Positions 33,601 to 41,152 of a stretch of DNA of 42,934 nt are shown in pieces; the first letter of the stretch is position 1; every line of letters begins with the position of its first letter. Both the position numbers and the translations under genes were made by a program. The stretch is taken from IMG/VR virus record IMGVR_UViG_3300048121_000930, positions 1 to 42,934 of that record. One strand, given 5' to 3'. The notes beneath the pieces are model-generated. The model had not been told where the DNA came from and did no database searches. It was given only the letters and a program-made list of their open reading frames with translations. Source of the stretch: a virus.

Positions 33601-34826
33601 GGTTGATTTGTCTTATCTTTTATTAAGTCACCAACCAGAGGGAACACAAAGGATCCTTCCCAATATCCTGTGACTAAACTTGTCTGATCTTCAAAACAAG
33701 CTGTTATATGATCGTTGTAATAAAGAACCTCACCTTGAGCATCCTCGTAGTAACATAATTCCTGTGGTGGCTGTGTAGTTGTACTAGTTGTTGGCTGTTC
33801 TGTGGACGTGGTAGTCGTTGGTGAATCTGTAGTTGTACTAGTTGTTGGAACTAGAGTAGTCGATGTTGTTGTGCTTATTCCAGGAAGTAGAGTTGTACTA
33901 GTTGTAATCTCTAAGGTAGTTGATGTTGTCGCTGGAGGACTAGTAGTAGATGATGTTGTAGTACTAGGTGACTCTGTAGACGTAGTAGTCGTTGGCTCTA
34001 GTGTAGTGCTAGATGTTGTTGTAGAACAAGTGTATGCATCAATTACATATCCACTTTGATCAACTTGTATTGCTCCTGACTGAGAGTTTGCTGTATTTGA
34101 GTTTCCTGCGGCAAACCAACAGTTTCCTCCTTGTAATATAACACCATTTGTTCTCCTGATAATATCTCCTACAACTGGAAGAGTGTTTTCTCCATTATGA
34201 CAAGCCTGAAATAACATTTGTGTAGCTGAAGAACAAGCTCCTAAACCTGAAGAAAAACAGTACGGAGATGTACCGTTACCTGTACCTATATAAAAGTCAT
34301 TACAAATAGGCAGTGTTGTACTAGATGTTGTACTGCTTGTACTAGATGTTGTACTAGATGTTGTACTAGATGTTGTACTAGATGTTGTACTAGATGTTGT
34401 ACTCGTAGTGCTTGTAGTTGAGCTAGTGCTAGTAGTAGTTAATGTAGGGTCAAGCGTTGTGCTTGACGTACTCGTAGTTGGAGTAGATGTTGTGGTGGAT
34501 GTTGTGCTACTTGTACTCGTTGTGCTACTTGTGCTTGACGTAGTTGATGTTGTTGGAGGTACACATGAAGATTTCTCAGTTATTGTACCATCAAATCCAA
34601 CCTTCATTGTAGCTGTTTGACTTCTTGGTGCGGTAGAGTTAGATATTGCGTAGTAGTAATTAAACCCAACGAATACCGTTCCATCCATTTTATATACAGT
34701 GTCTCCTACTTCTGGAAGTTCACCAGTACCATTATGACAAAGCTGTAGTAGAGTGTAATCTGTATTGCCACACGCATCTACATTCGTAGTGTAGTATACT
34801 AGATTTCCATCCGCATCAGTACCCAC
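30627..34826 (-). CDS. Mucin-like Thr-rich adhesin with repeated Cys domains (probably the C-terminal part of the nozzle protein)
   Basis: The ORF has 1399 codons from a GTG, but the frame is open further upstream to the 11-T tract at 34923-34933. Its first domain lacks its opening strand (VCNPFFVGTD) unless read from there. About six copies of a roughly 90-residue domain occur near 1-91, 171-267, 355-447, 559-656, 714-807 and 896-1012. They share a phrase like LPxVGDxxY, a GGxxYYAV-like strand and I-D-x-x-G-x-I...C. They are separated by Thr/Ser/Pro linkers (LEPTTSTT units). A different beta domain follows (about 1032-1158), then a thrombospondin-3-like Ca-binding stretch (about 1187-1218) and a final domain. 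It is a surface adhesin or fibre; no independent start signal is evident. Confidence 0.78.
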   Translation of the reverse strand: MGTDADGNLVYYTTNVDACGNTDYTLLQLCHNGTGELPEVGDTVYKMDGTVFVGFNYYYAISNSTAPRSQTATMKVGFDGTITEKSSCVPPTTSTTSSTSSTTSTSSTTSTTTSTPTTSTSSTTLDPTLTTTSTSSTTSTTSTTSSTTSSTTSSTTSSTTSSTSSTTSSTTLPICNDFYIGTGNGTSPYCFSSGLGACSSATQMLFQACHNGENTLPVVGDIIRRTNGVILQGGNCWFAAGNSNTANSQSGAIQVDQSGYVIDAYTCSTTTSSTTLEPTTTTSTESPSTTTSSTTSPPATTSTTLEITTSTTLLPGISTTTSTTLVPTTSTTTDSPTTTTSTEQPTTSTTTQPPQELCYYEDAQGEVLYYNDHITACFEDQTSLVTGYWEGSFVFPLVGDLIKDKTNQPMSHGVAGGVKYIVTNLNCNEVYSSTVYGINEDGIIVSIHWCSQYTSTTTLLPTTSTTLEPTTSTSSTTLEPTTSTTLEPTTSTTTDPTLSTTTSTTLLPTTSTTTDASLSTTTSTTLLPTTSTTTVEPTTSSTTLLPTTTIQPTTSTTTVSAQLVRLGPNLCGTTTKVTCTNYCGNEAQFFNIDYYWVGGNVPQVGDYVYDNAALTSPTATGAAHVAFQIGGTGGCAPIEYAVKIDNNGQIIDICSPCPTTTTTAPPTTSTTLQPTTTTLEPTTSTTIEPTTSTTLEPTTTTTEQPTTSTTTQRTDLYLGSKNNYGNGTFFVNCDATCDQYTHYNFGIYWNGVGLPGVGERIYGASNSSPLYGGNLYYAVRTNSGYGYVEDAIRIDNNGYVTAVCPACPGTTTTTTVEPTTTIEPTTTILPTTSTTLLPTTTLSPPTSTTTFEPTTTTLEPTTTLEPTTTLEPTTSTTLIPTTSSTSSTTEPPTTTLDVFYFGADAYGFMWYSLESHVSAVTYGGSTNYSLGSLCEAGYYIKQMRHTGSGTIPSVGDYVKTMNHGTFDGGLEQSTTYSWFIATAYLTYPNSPNQYERFLLKIDENGQVLDKISCSSTTTSTYTTTTDPTVPTTTLTYNLQSCPASFNYTSGQAFPSALKIDLGYGLGWVNMTVQASAIPDKFIVKRLGSVVYDTGYLGDITYQSQLDNYLTGAGLSTETITAKQDALSIRWYKNTSYRYLDVEVYAPLTGTAWYVNVDCPIAPTTTSSTTAIPTTSSTTVQPTTTTSTIDTDGDGIPDYLDNDDDNDGTPDNIDAYPLDPNFDANACFEVVIDPAQMLYQTPNSNIEMDLFSQTLQSGNTAFSWSNLVNFSSHPTTSDILNLVSTYCGNSANSVSGGFLYNTVGGYFGTNATYTGPLPGTGISYGTNNFSGGSNSFQGLNLDNYFAIMQTNGSPTIITNIIFVRYEDAKVIGRFDCEQGVLYYTNDWDLSYVNTTTTTLI
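34341..34400. repeat. Five perfect 12-bp tandem repeats in the adhesin linker
   Basis: ACTAGATGTTGT is repeated five times without mismatch. A sixth copy at 34320-34331 is separated by nine bases. On the minus strand it encodes TTSS units of the first Thr/Ser-rich linker. The unit is a multiple of three, so copy-number change would alter linker length without breaking the frame. Perfect identity suggests recent expansion. Confidence 0.9.
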
Positions 34827-34920
34827 AAAGAATGGGTTACATACAAACTGAGTTGTTGTAGATGTAGTAAGATTTGGATTTTCTGTTGTTAGAAGAGGAA
34901 GGGTAGTACTGGTAGTAGTA

Positions 34921-37900
34921 TCAAAAAAAAAAATCCGTAGTCGTACTCGTAGTAGGTTGCTCTGTAGTTGTGCTTGTTGTCGGCTCTAGGGTAGTCGAAC
35001 TAGTGCTTGTAGTACTAGTGGGAGGGGCATCATCATCGTATATTAGCTCGCATTCAACCAAATCAGGTCTCCACTCCGTTAGCGTTTCTTGCAGTGTTAA
35101 AATAAGTTCTCTAGTGTGAGGATCATATCCAGATAATATTCTTTTTGAGCTATCTGATTTCAATCTATCCCTAAACCAGTCGTTCATTCCATAGTCCGAT
35201 ATCTGTTCTATACCATCTCTAGAAAGTCTACATACTGATCCACGTCTTTCGTCTACAAAATATATTCTTGTGCCCCATAATATTACAGAGAACTGATGTC
35301 TAGTAACACCAAACTCTCCTGAGTAAGCTACTACAGCTCCTAATATGTCAGAAGTCGATGTTACGCTTCCAGAACCATCGGCATTATAAAGTACATTCTT
35401 ATTTATAAGAACTCTACTAACTCTGTTTTCCTGGAATACAATAAGGTCTGTGTCTCTAGGTATTATTTTATTTATGTCCCCAAACTTATCGTCTAAATCC
35501 TTGTAATTAAGTTCAGCTAAATTAAAGTCATTTAAGGCGTTGAATTTAGTTGACTGCTCATATGCTCCACTATACGTTAAAGAGGTTGTTCTAAATGATC
35601 TCTTATAGTCTAAGATATTTGTCAGAGGCTTGTTCTCTAACTTATATTTAGGAGAATTAAATAAGTCACGTATCTTGTAACTCTCAACACAGTTACCCCA
35701 TCCCCATGCATTATAAAATGGTACAGTTATGGATGCTGGTGTTGTATTGTCTTGGTTAGTGTTTCCAGAGTGATATCCCTGTGAAGTAATGTCATAAGTG
35801 TAAGGAACTTCATAATACAAAGATGCATTATCTTCTACTGGTTTTGTTTCAAAACAAAGCTCGTCACTTGTGGCTCTAATTACAATTCTCGACTTTAAGT
35901 TTACTTTAACTCTCTTGTCTGCAATACTGTTTTGAACTCCAATAGATCTAATGATCATATTTAAAGGATCAGTAATAGACCTTGTTATTGTAGTCGATTC
36001 TTCTCCGTATGTTCCTCTTTCAAAATATATTCTAGACTCTGTGAACTCAGTATCAAATATAGCTTTTACTCCACTAGCTTCATGATACCATTCTTCAATA
36101 TTCGCATAGTTACCATCGGAAACAAACTGATAAACCCAATTTTGTGTCTCTTCATTATATTCGTCATATTCGATGTTAATGACAGTACCAGTTCTAATTT
36201 CTTGGTTGTCTATTGGTAATCCTGGTATTGTTGGATATGCTATTTTATCACCATCGTAATCAGGATTGCTTGGCTTCAAGTTTATAGTCCACCTGTCATT
36301 AGTATCGTGACCAGTGGCAAGTGCAAAGTTTGCCGTAATTCCATCTACAATAGTCTGTGCAGTACCAGCTGTGATAGCAACGCCAACTCCTGATTGACCA
36401 GCTGTGGCTGCGTCATCTAAATAATCTATAGTCCAAGATATTGTATCAAAAGTGCTGACACCATCTCCTGTTCCGTCTATAGATATAGTAAGTCTTGCGT
36501 ATTCTGAACCACTATAAGTACCATCTATTACTACGTCATTTTGATTTGAAGTAGTGCCATAATAAAACGGATTGAATGTTCCATTTTGATTAGATGATTC
36601 CGCATCAATAGCTGCGTTTGCAGTTCCATATCCGTCTAAAGGATTGTCCAAAGAATTACTACTGTCATCGTAGTCATCACTTTCATATATATCATAATCA
36701 GATATATTCATTCTAAAACCTACAGGTTTTATCACCATATAAGTTCCTGAAATTTGTGCAATTGCAGGATCTCCAGACTCTGGATACTGATCGTTTTCTA
36801 AGAAATTTATTTCTTTTTTTACAACGTCAAGTATTTTAGTCTCTACTAAATTTGTTTTCTTTCCTCCTGTATCTGATTTAACTATGATAAAGTCTCCAGC
36901 TTTTACTTTGTCTATATCAGATGTGTTTAACAACACATATACTTGTCCAGTATTTGCATCATTGTAAAAAACAGAAGGTAATATTGTATGATAGTCTGTC
37001 TTAGTTTGTTTTACGAATATTCTAAAGTGACTAGCAAACTTAGGTGGTAGATGATTAATACTAAGTGTTAACCTGTTCTCTTCGTCTGAAGAGGAGTTAG
37101 GCACATAGACGGTGTTGTTGTCGCTTGTAAGAACAGTAGTTGATCTTCCAAATTCGTCCAAATAGACTAACCCTAATTCATAGTCTCTGTTAGTCTTTAC
37201 GGTGCTGTATGCGTTTCCAATATCTGCATCCGCAACTGATGTCCCTGTATAAGATGCCGTAAAATCTAAATCAACCTTTTCACCGTTACAGTTTACAAGG
37301 TCAAAGTTTTCTGTATAGTTACCATACACAATTCTATTTCCAACAAGATTTTGTGTTCCTGCTGTTATAGGTACATTATCGTAGTATCTTCTTAATTCTC
37401 TAGGATCTAATACACCGTATATCTTATTGTTTTCAAAAGTGATTGACTGATCAGTGTTATCAGTCCAGCTTTTTTTGTTCTTATTATAGGTGTCTATAAT
37501 AAATAGAGTTTCATCTCCAGCAACCTTAAATATAACCTGAACATCTGTTACCTTATTGTCTCCTACATTAAATGTAACATTAGCTTCATTTATTTTGTTA
37601 AGCATAGACTCATTAGAAGCTATACTGTAATCAAAGTTAAAGTTGTAAGGATCAAAGGCAACTTGACTAAAAGGTGACAATGGAGAAAACTCCCCTAATT
37701 TGTACTTATATCTATATGCAAAATATACAAACTTCTCTTTAAGGTTGTTTTCATAAGCCAGAGCGGACGTTTGTAAAGACAATGTAGGTGGGTATACAGG
37801 TGGCTTTACGATTACTGTAACATCAGATAAAACAAAATTATTCTCTCCCCATGTTTTCGCATCGTTTACTTCTATTCTTTTTGGTTGCGTTACGCCATCA

Positions 37901-38676
37901 GTAAAGAACAAAATAATACGATCATTGTCGTTGTCGTATAATACGTTTGACTCAATGTAGTTTGACTTAGAAAAGTTTAAAACATTTTCGCTGCCAACTC
38001 TACTATCTTTTAGCACGATAGAAGAAATGTTATTGTCTTTATCGTATTCAGCAATATAAGATCCGTCATCAGATCTTACAAACCAAAATATTTTATTGAG
38101 AGAATCTTCTGCTACTGAACCTAAAGAAACTGGATTGTCACCAAAGTCTAATACTGTTGCCGTACTACATGTTTCTTTGTACACAAAAGCATTTATTTCT
38201 GTCATTGTATCGTGATACTGACAGTCTATACTAATGGTGTCAAAATTTGATTTTATCTTTAGCACAACTGTGCCTGAGTAAAATGTATCACCATTTACCT
38301 CGTTTGTTGTAGTTGCACTTGTAACCTCATATGAGTCTGCATTACCGTTGTAAAATCTAATAGGATGCCCACTATCTACGTTAAAAGTATAATTACCTAC
38401 TCCTAAATGATAAGGTGCATTGTCATATAAGCTTTCTCCATTAAATAAATATGATCCTCCATTTCCAGTAACCGTGATATTACGGAGCATACAAGTGTCG
38501 GTTCCTACAGTCAAGGATGAGTTTGATAACGCATTCTCCATGGCACCCATACCTGAGCCTGCTGAAGTAAGTACGTTAGCATTTAATGCATCTCTGTATT
38601 CACCCTGCTGGACTAGACGCTCATCAGCGTCTTTATTCATTTTACCAGCCTGAAATATATTTTTAGCTTTTGCCAT
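34921..38676 (-). CDS. Tail nozzle/stabilization protein with cupredoxin-like insertion and Thr-rich tail
   Basis: This gene encodes 1251 residues as written. The N-terminus (NIFQAGKMNKDADERLVQQG at 6-25, then EYRDALNANV) matches the nozzle/muzzle family of crAss-like podoviruses, functionally like P22 gp10/T7 gp12 at the tail tip. Residues about 72-160 are an inserted cupredoxin-like domain with H90, H104 and C152-x2-H155-x2-M158. The long beta-rich body follows, with repeated-strand features such as NKIFWFVRSDDGSYIAEYDK. The C-terminus becomes a Thr/Ser linker (TTLEPTTSTTTEQPTTSTTT) ending DFFF at the 11-T tract. One base fewer continues into the adhesin frame. The next gene upstream ends exactly at its start (38676). 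Confidence 0.82.
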   Translation of the reverse strand: MAKAKNIFQAGKMNKDADERLVQQGEYRDALNANVLTSAGSGMGAMENALSNSSLTVGTDTCMLRNITVTGNGGSYLFNGESLYDNAPYHLGVGNYTFNVDSGHPIRFYNGNADSYEVTSATTTNEVNGDTFYSGTVVLKIKSNFDTISIDCQYHDTMTEINAFVYKETCSTATVLDFGDNPVSLGSVAEDSLNKIFWFVRSDDGSYIAEYDKDNNISSIVLKDSRVGSENVLNFSKSNYIESNVLYDNDNDRIILFFTDGVTQPKRIEVNDAKTWGENNFVLSDVTVIVKPPVYPPTLSLQTSALAYENNLKEKFVYFAYRYKYKLGEFSPLSPFSQVAFDPYNFNFDYSIASNESMLNKINEANVTFNVGDNKVTDVQVIFKVAGDETLFIIDTYNKNKKSWTDNTDQSITFENNKIYGVLDPRELRRYYDNVPITAGTQNLVGNRIVYGNYTENFDLVNCNGEKVDLDFTASYTGTSVADADIGNAYSTVKTNRDYELGLVYLDEFGRSTTVLTSDNNTVYVPNSSSDEENRLTLSINHLPPKFASHFRIFVKQTKTDYHTILPSVFYNDANTGQVYVLLNTSDIDKVKAGDFIIVKSDTGGKKTNLVETKILDVVKKEINFLENDQYPESGDPAIAQISGTYMVIKPVGFRMNISDYDIYESDDYDDSSNSLDNPLDGYGTANAAIDAESSNQNGTFNPFYYGTTSNQNDVVIDGTYSGSEYARLTISIDGTGDGVSTFDTISWTIDYLDDAATAGQSGVGVAITAGTAQTIVDGITANFALATGHDTNDRWTINLKPSNPDYDGDKIAYPTIPGLPIDNQEIRTGTVINIEYDEYNEETQNWVYQFVSDGNYANIEEWYHEASGVKAIFDTEFTESRIYFERGTYGEESTTITRSITDPLNMIIRSIGVQNSIADKRVKVNLKSRIVIRATSDELCFETKPVEDNASLYYEVPYTYDITSQGYHSGNTNQDNTTPASITVPFYNAWGWGNCVESYKIRDLFNSPKYKLENKPLTNILDYKRSFRTTSLTYSGAYEQSTKFNALNDFNLAELNYKDLDDKFGDINKIIPRDTDLIVFQENRVSRVLINKNVLYNADGSGSVTSTSDILGAVVAYSGEFGVTRHQFSVILWGTRIYFVDERRGSVCRLSRDGIEQISDYGMNDWFRDRLKSDSSKRILSGYDPHTRELILTLQETLTEWRPDLVECELIYDDDAPPTSTTSTSSTTLEPTTSTTTEQPTTSTTTDFFF
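34923..34933 (-). other. Eleven-T slippery tract joining nozzle and adhesin frames
   Basis: The minus strand reads GAT TTT TTT TTT TGA here. With 11 T the nozzle stops. With 10 (or 13) the frame runs without a stop through 32 codons into the 1399-codon adhesin ORF. With 12 it ends after a short tail. Tracts of nine or more T/A are known sites of transcriptional slippage and strand-slippage mutation. They are also sites of sequencing error. Confidence 0.75.
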
Positions 38677-39542
38677 TATTTAATCCACTTGTTACGTCCT
38701 TTCATAATCTGAACTAAGTCAAAAGGATGTATATCCATCATACGTACTTTCATGTTTTTCATTGCAGCAAACGCTTCGTTTTTAAATCTTCTCACAATGT
38801 ATTCTTGAACTCCAAACTTGTAGGCGACTATTGAGTGTGCTATGTACTTATATAAATAGTCTTCAGCCAATTTGTTTACCTTTAACTCGTCTTCTGTCAG
38901 ATATGAAGTTCCGTCTGTAATGTATTCGATTATTACAACTTTTCCTTTTACCTCTGAACTAAATCTAATAACACCTAACTTTTTGTCCAAAGTGTACATT
39001 CCGTTTACATTAGCACGTCCTGTGTTCATACCGAATCTACCGCCTATGTACTCATCTGTTAAGTTATCTTGGCTTTCAGCAATATCTCTTGTTGATGCAT
39101 TTCTTTGATTTAACTTTATATCCATAAACGGAGTACCTTCCTGAGCTTCTCCGTCTGTATTAAATAATATGTTATACTCCTCATCTTGCAAATATGCTTT
39201 TGCAATAGTAGTTGTACTATCATACATCAAAGGATGTAAGTTCCCATCCTCGTCAACCCAGCTTAATCTAACTAAACTAATAAAGTCCTTTGGAAGTGTT
39301 AGCTGTAAATCACCAGGCAATTCTAGTTCTAAAGACTTTACTTCCTTCAAAGCATCATAATGCAATTCTTGCAAGCCTCTTTTTGCATGGAAGATAACGT
39401 CATAACGCTTCACGTTAGTAAGTGCCTTATCATCTCCTACATAAAAAGTATAGAAGTTGTTAATTACATCTGTAAGCTTAACGTACTGACTGTCTCCCCA
39501 GTTAGCACTATCCGAATAATATTGTTGATCTGTTAGTGCCAT
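38676..39542 (-). CDS. Head-tail ring/adaptor-like structural protein
   Basis: This gene encodes 288 residues. The beginning (YYSDSANWGDSQYVKLTDV, then NNFYTFYVGDDK) is followed by a helical stretch (IFHAKRGLQELHYDALKEV) and a beta section (LELELPGDLQLTLPKDFISL). This is a combination I recall from the adaptor or ring proteins of crAss-like phages. The C-terminal half is helical (EDYLYKYIAHSIVAYKFG). It lies between another ring-like protein and the nozzle, where tail-assembly connectors belong. Assignment is by family resemblance and order. Confidence 0.7.
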   Translation of the reverse strand: MALTDQQYYSDSANWGDSQYVKLTDVINNFYTFYVGDDKALTNVKRYDVIFHAKRGLQELHYDALKEVKSLELELPGDLQLTLPKDFISLVRLSWVDEDGNLHPLMYDSTTTIAKAYLQDEEYNILFNTDGEAQEGTPFMDIKLNQRNASTRDIAESQDNLTDEYIGGRFGMNTGRANVNGMYTLDKKLGVIRFSSEVKGKVVIIEYITDGTSYLTEDELKVNKLAEDYLYKYIAHSIVAYKFGVQEYIVRRFKNEAFAAMKNMKVRMMDIHPFDLVQIMKGRNKWIK

Positions 39543-39545
39543 TTA

Positions 39546-40244
39546 TTACATATTTTCTTTCTGAGTTTCTTGCTGATCAATTCCTTGAGCAACCTGAGTG
39601 ATTTCTGTTTCACGTATAGTTACACCAGCTAGTTTCAAAATTTCCACAACAAGTTTAGGTTCATCCTCTGGAGCTAATTCAAAATCTTGATAGTCTAAGG
39701 CAGAGGCATTGAATACAGGCTCTTCAGATGTACCAAAGTCTGACGAATATGTCCACTTAGGAGTTCTTAGTTTTCTTATGTATACAATATCTACTTCGCT
39801 TGCTATAGAATCTGGTTTTACAGTAATAAAGTCATCAACGTCTATAAACACTGGAAACGCTTCTGTTGGGGCAGTAAGGTTCGAGTTTAGTAAATAAAGC
39901 TCTTTACTTTTTTCTAGCTCCTCTACTTCTTTATTGTCGTATCTTACAGATAGTAAGTGATACATATCAATAGGCTTAGAATACTTTTCATTCGCTTGAG
40001 CAACTGTAGTTTTCTTAACGAACTTCTCAATAGTCCTCCTAAGCATTGCTTCTTTATCACCATAAGATTCACCTCCACGTCTATTGTTAGTCATACTGAT
40101 AAGTCTGTTATACTCATCAAAATACCTTGAAAACAAAGTCTCTTGTGCATGCTTGGCATACTGATTAAATTGGTCAGGGGTTAAGAAACCTCTGTTCTCC
40201 TTATTCAGCACTGTCAATACGGTTTGTCTTACGTGATTGATCAT
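39546..40244 (-). CDS. Ring/connector-like structural protein
   Basis: This gene encodes 232 residues from the ATG at 40244. The longer ORF (from 40295) would add 17 hydrophobic residues, run back almost to a terminator, and start upstream of the promoter-like box, so I reject it. INHVRQTVLTVLNKENRGFL and TPDQFNQYAKHAQETLFSRYF at the N-terminus are characteristic of a conserved structural protein of crAss-like phages. A beta-rich C-domain ends in an acidic/Gln-rich tail. It precedes the adaptor gene by three bases. The likely site is the head-tail connector stack. Confidence 0.7.
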   Translation of the reverse strand: MINHVRQTVLTVLNKENRGFLTPDQFNQYAKHAQETLFSRYFDEYNRLISMTNNRRGGESYGDKEAMLRRTIEKFVKKTTVAQANEKYSKPIDMYHLLSVRYDNKEVEELEKSKELYLLNSNLTAPTEAFPVFIDVDDFITVKPDSIASEVDIVYIRKLRTPKWTYSSDFGTSEEPVFNASALDYQDFELAPEDEPKLVVEILKLAGVTIRETEITQVAQGIDQQETQKENM

Positions 40245-40259
40245 TTTAAAATCTTTATA

Positions 40260-40267
40260 CAAAAATA
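40260..40267 (-). promoter_or_regulatory. Promoter-like TATTTTTG box after a terminator
   Basis: The minus strand reads TATTTTTG, matching TAnnTTTG, 15 bases before the ATG at 40244 and just after a terminator hairpin (40276-40301). This is the natural place for a promoter restarting the connector and tail operon. I do not see a TTTG at the -33 position, so confidence is limited. Confidence 0.4.
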
Positions 40268-40269
40268 CG

Positions 40270-40303
40270 AAAAAAGGGAAGGCACATTTTAGCACCTCCC
40301 CTT
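40270..40303 (-). terminator. Intrinsic terminator after the capsid-adjacent gene
   Basis: On the minus strand GGGGAGGTGC and GTGCCTTCCC pair (several G-T) around a TAAAAT loop, followed by TTTTTTCG. It lies 24 bases after the stop of the 252-residue gene and separates it from the connector genes. Confidence 0.7.
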
Positions 40304-40326
40304 ATACTCGCAGATATTTAGTATTA

Positions 40327-41085
40327 CTACAGCTTGTTCTGAATGCCCTGTAAGACATCGTTTCCTTCATCTGTTTTAAAGAATGATGCTAATGCTGAGT
40401 AAGCATTTTCACCAAAGGGAACTGTAATAATTTTATCCTTCTCTTTATTGTTCCAGGTAACCGTTCTGTTGTCATCTGAAATTTTTATGATACCAAACTC
40501 TTGAGCCCTAATAGCTAGGTTTCTTAGTTTTAGGTTTTCATCATTTGCTAAAGAAATAAACTGTTGCGGATTGTTTTTAGCAAACATCAACATATCTCTT
40601 CTAATTTCGCTAGATGTCATTGAAGCTACTTTAGATTTAAATACAGATCTCGCTACCGCCTCTAGGTCTGATATATCCATATCTCTAATCATATTGAGTG
40701 CATCAAGTGTTTCGTATTCTTCACTAATATCCTCAGAAGCGTCTTGCTCAGGATCGAATTCAAAATATAATTTTCCATTACCAGGATGGTAAATAGATAA
40801 GAACTGTTGCAGTAATGCGTTTTCTTTTGGCACTTTTAATTTTCCATCAAAGAAAATAATTCTGCCAACAATAACATCTCCAACTTGCTCGTCCATAAAC
40901 AAAGATTGTTGGTTTGTTGCATATCTTAATGGTCGTTGCGTTGTTCCATCAAAGTATTGCAAAGGGTGATTTCTAGAATGTTTTGAATTAATTCTGTGAG
41001 ACACTGGTGTCCCACTTGTCTTTAGGATGTATACTCTATCCTTATATTCCCATTTAGGCTGGGTAGCCGTAGATTTTTTTGCCAT
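40327..41085 (-). CDS. Conserved capsid-proximal structural protein
   Basis: This gene encodes 252 residues. A beta-rich first half has DRVYILKTSGTPVSHRINSK, LQYFDGTTQRPLRYATN and an FDGKLKVPKENALLQQFLS segment. An acidic linker (DPEQDASEDISEEYE) follows, then a helical C-terminal half. Proteins with this opening lie directly after the major capsid gene in related phages; a minor capsid, decoration or head-completion role is plausible. It is framed by terminators on both sides, which would let its level be set separately from the capsid protein. Function is not established. Confidence 0.65.
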   Translation of the reverse strand: MAKKSTATQPKWEYKDRVYILKTSGTPVSHRINSKHSRNHPLQYFDGTTQRPLRYATNQQSLFMDEQVGDVIVGRIIFFDGKLKVPKENALLQQFLSIYHPGNGKLYFEFDPEQDASEDISEEYETLDALNMIRDMDISDLEAVARSVFKSKVASMTSSEIRRDMLMFAKNNPQQFISLANDENLKLRNLAIRAQEFGIIKISDDNRTVTWNNKEKDKIITVPFGENAYSALASFFKTDEGNDVLQGIQNKL

Positions 41086-41107
41086 TTTATTAGAATTTAA
41101 TTAGATT

Positions 41108-41143
41108 AAAAAAAAGGAGGGAAGCTTAAATAAGCCTCCCCCC
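41108..41143 (-). terminator. Strong intrinsic terminator after the capsid gene
   Basis: On the minus strand GGGGGGAGGCTTA pairs with TAAGCTTCCCTCC (two G-T) in a very strong stem with a tiny loop, followed by eight T. It lies nine bases after the stop of the major capsid gene and should end or strongly reduce transcription there. Confidence 0.85.
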
Positions 41144-41152
41144 TATTTAAAA

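Noticed and set aside
33154-34550. CRISPR-like array appearance of the repeated GTAGT/GTTGT blocks
   Set aside because: Units are not constant direct repeats with unique spacers; they are in-frame Thr/Ser linker codons of a protein.
32173-34620. Val-rich open frames on the plus strand opposite the adhesin linkers
   Set aside because: They are mirror images of the ACT/ACA/TCT-rich Thr/Ser codons on the minus strand and have no independent support.
40245-40295. Longer start for the ring-like protein with a hydrophobic leader
   Set aside because: The extension starts upstream of the TATTTTTG box and runs back almost to the terminator hairpin. The internal ATG at 40244 begins the conserved sequence.
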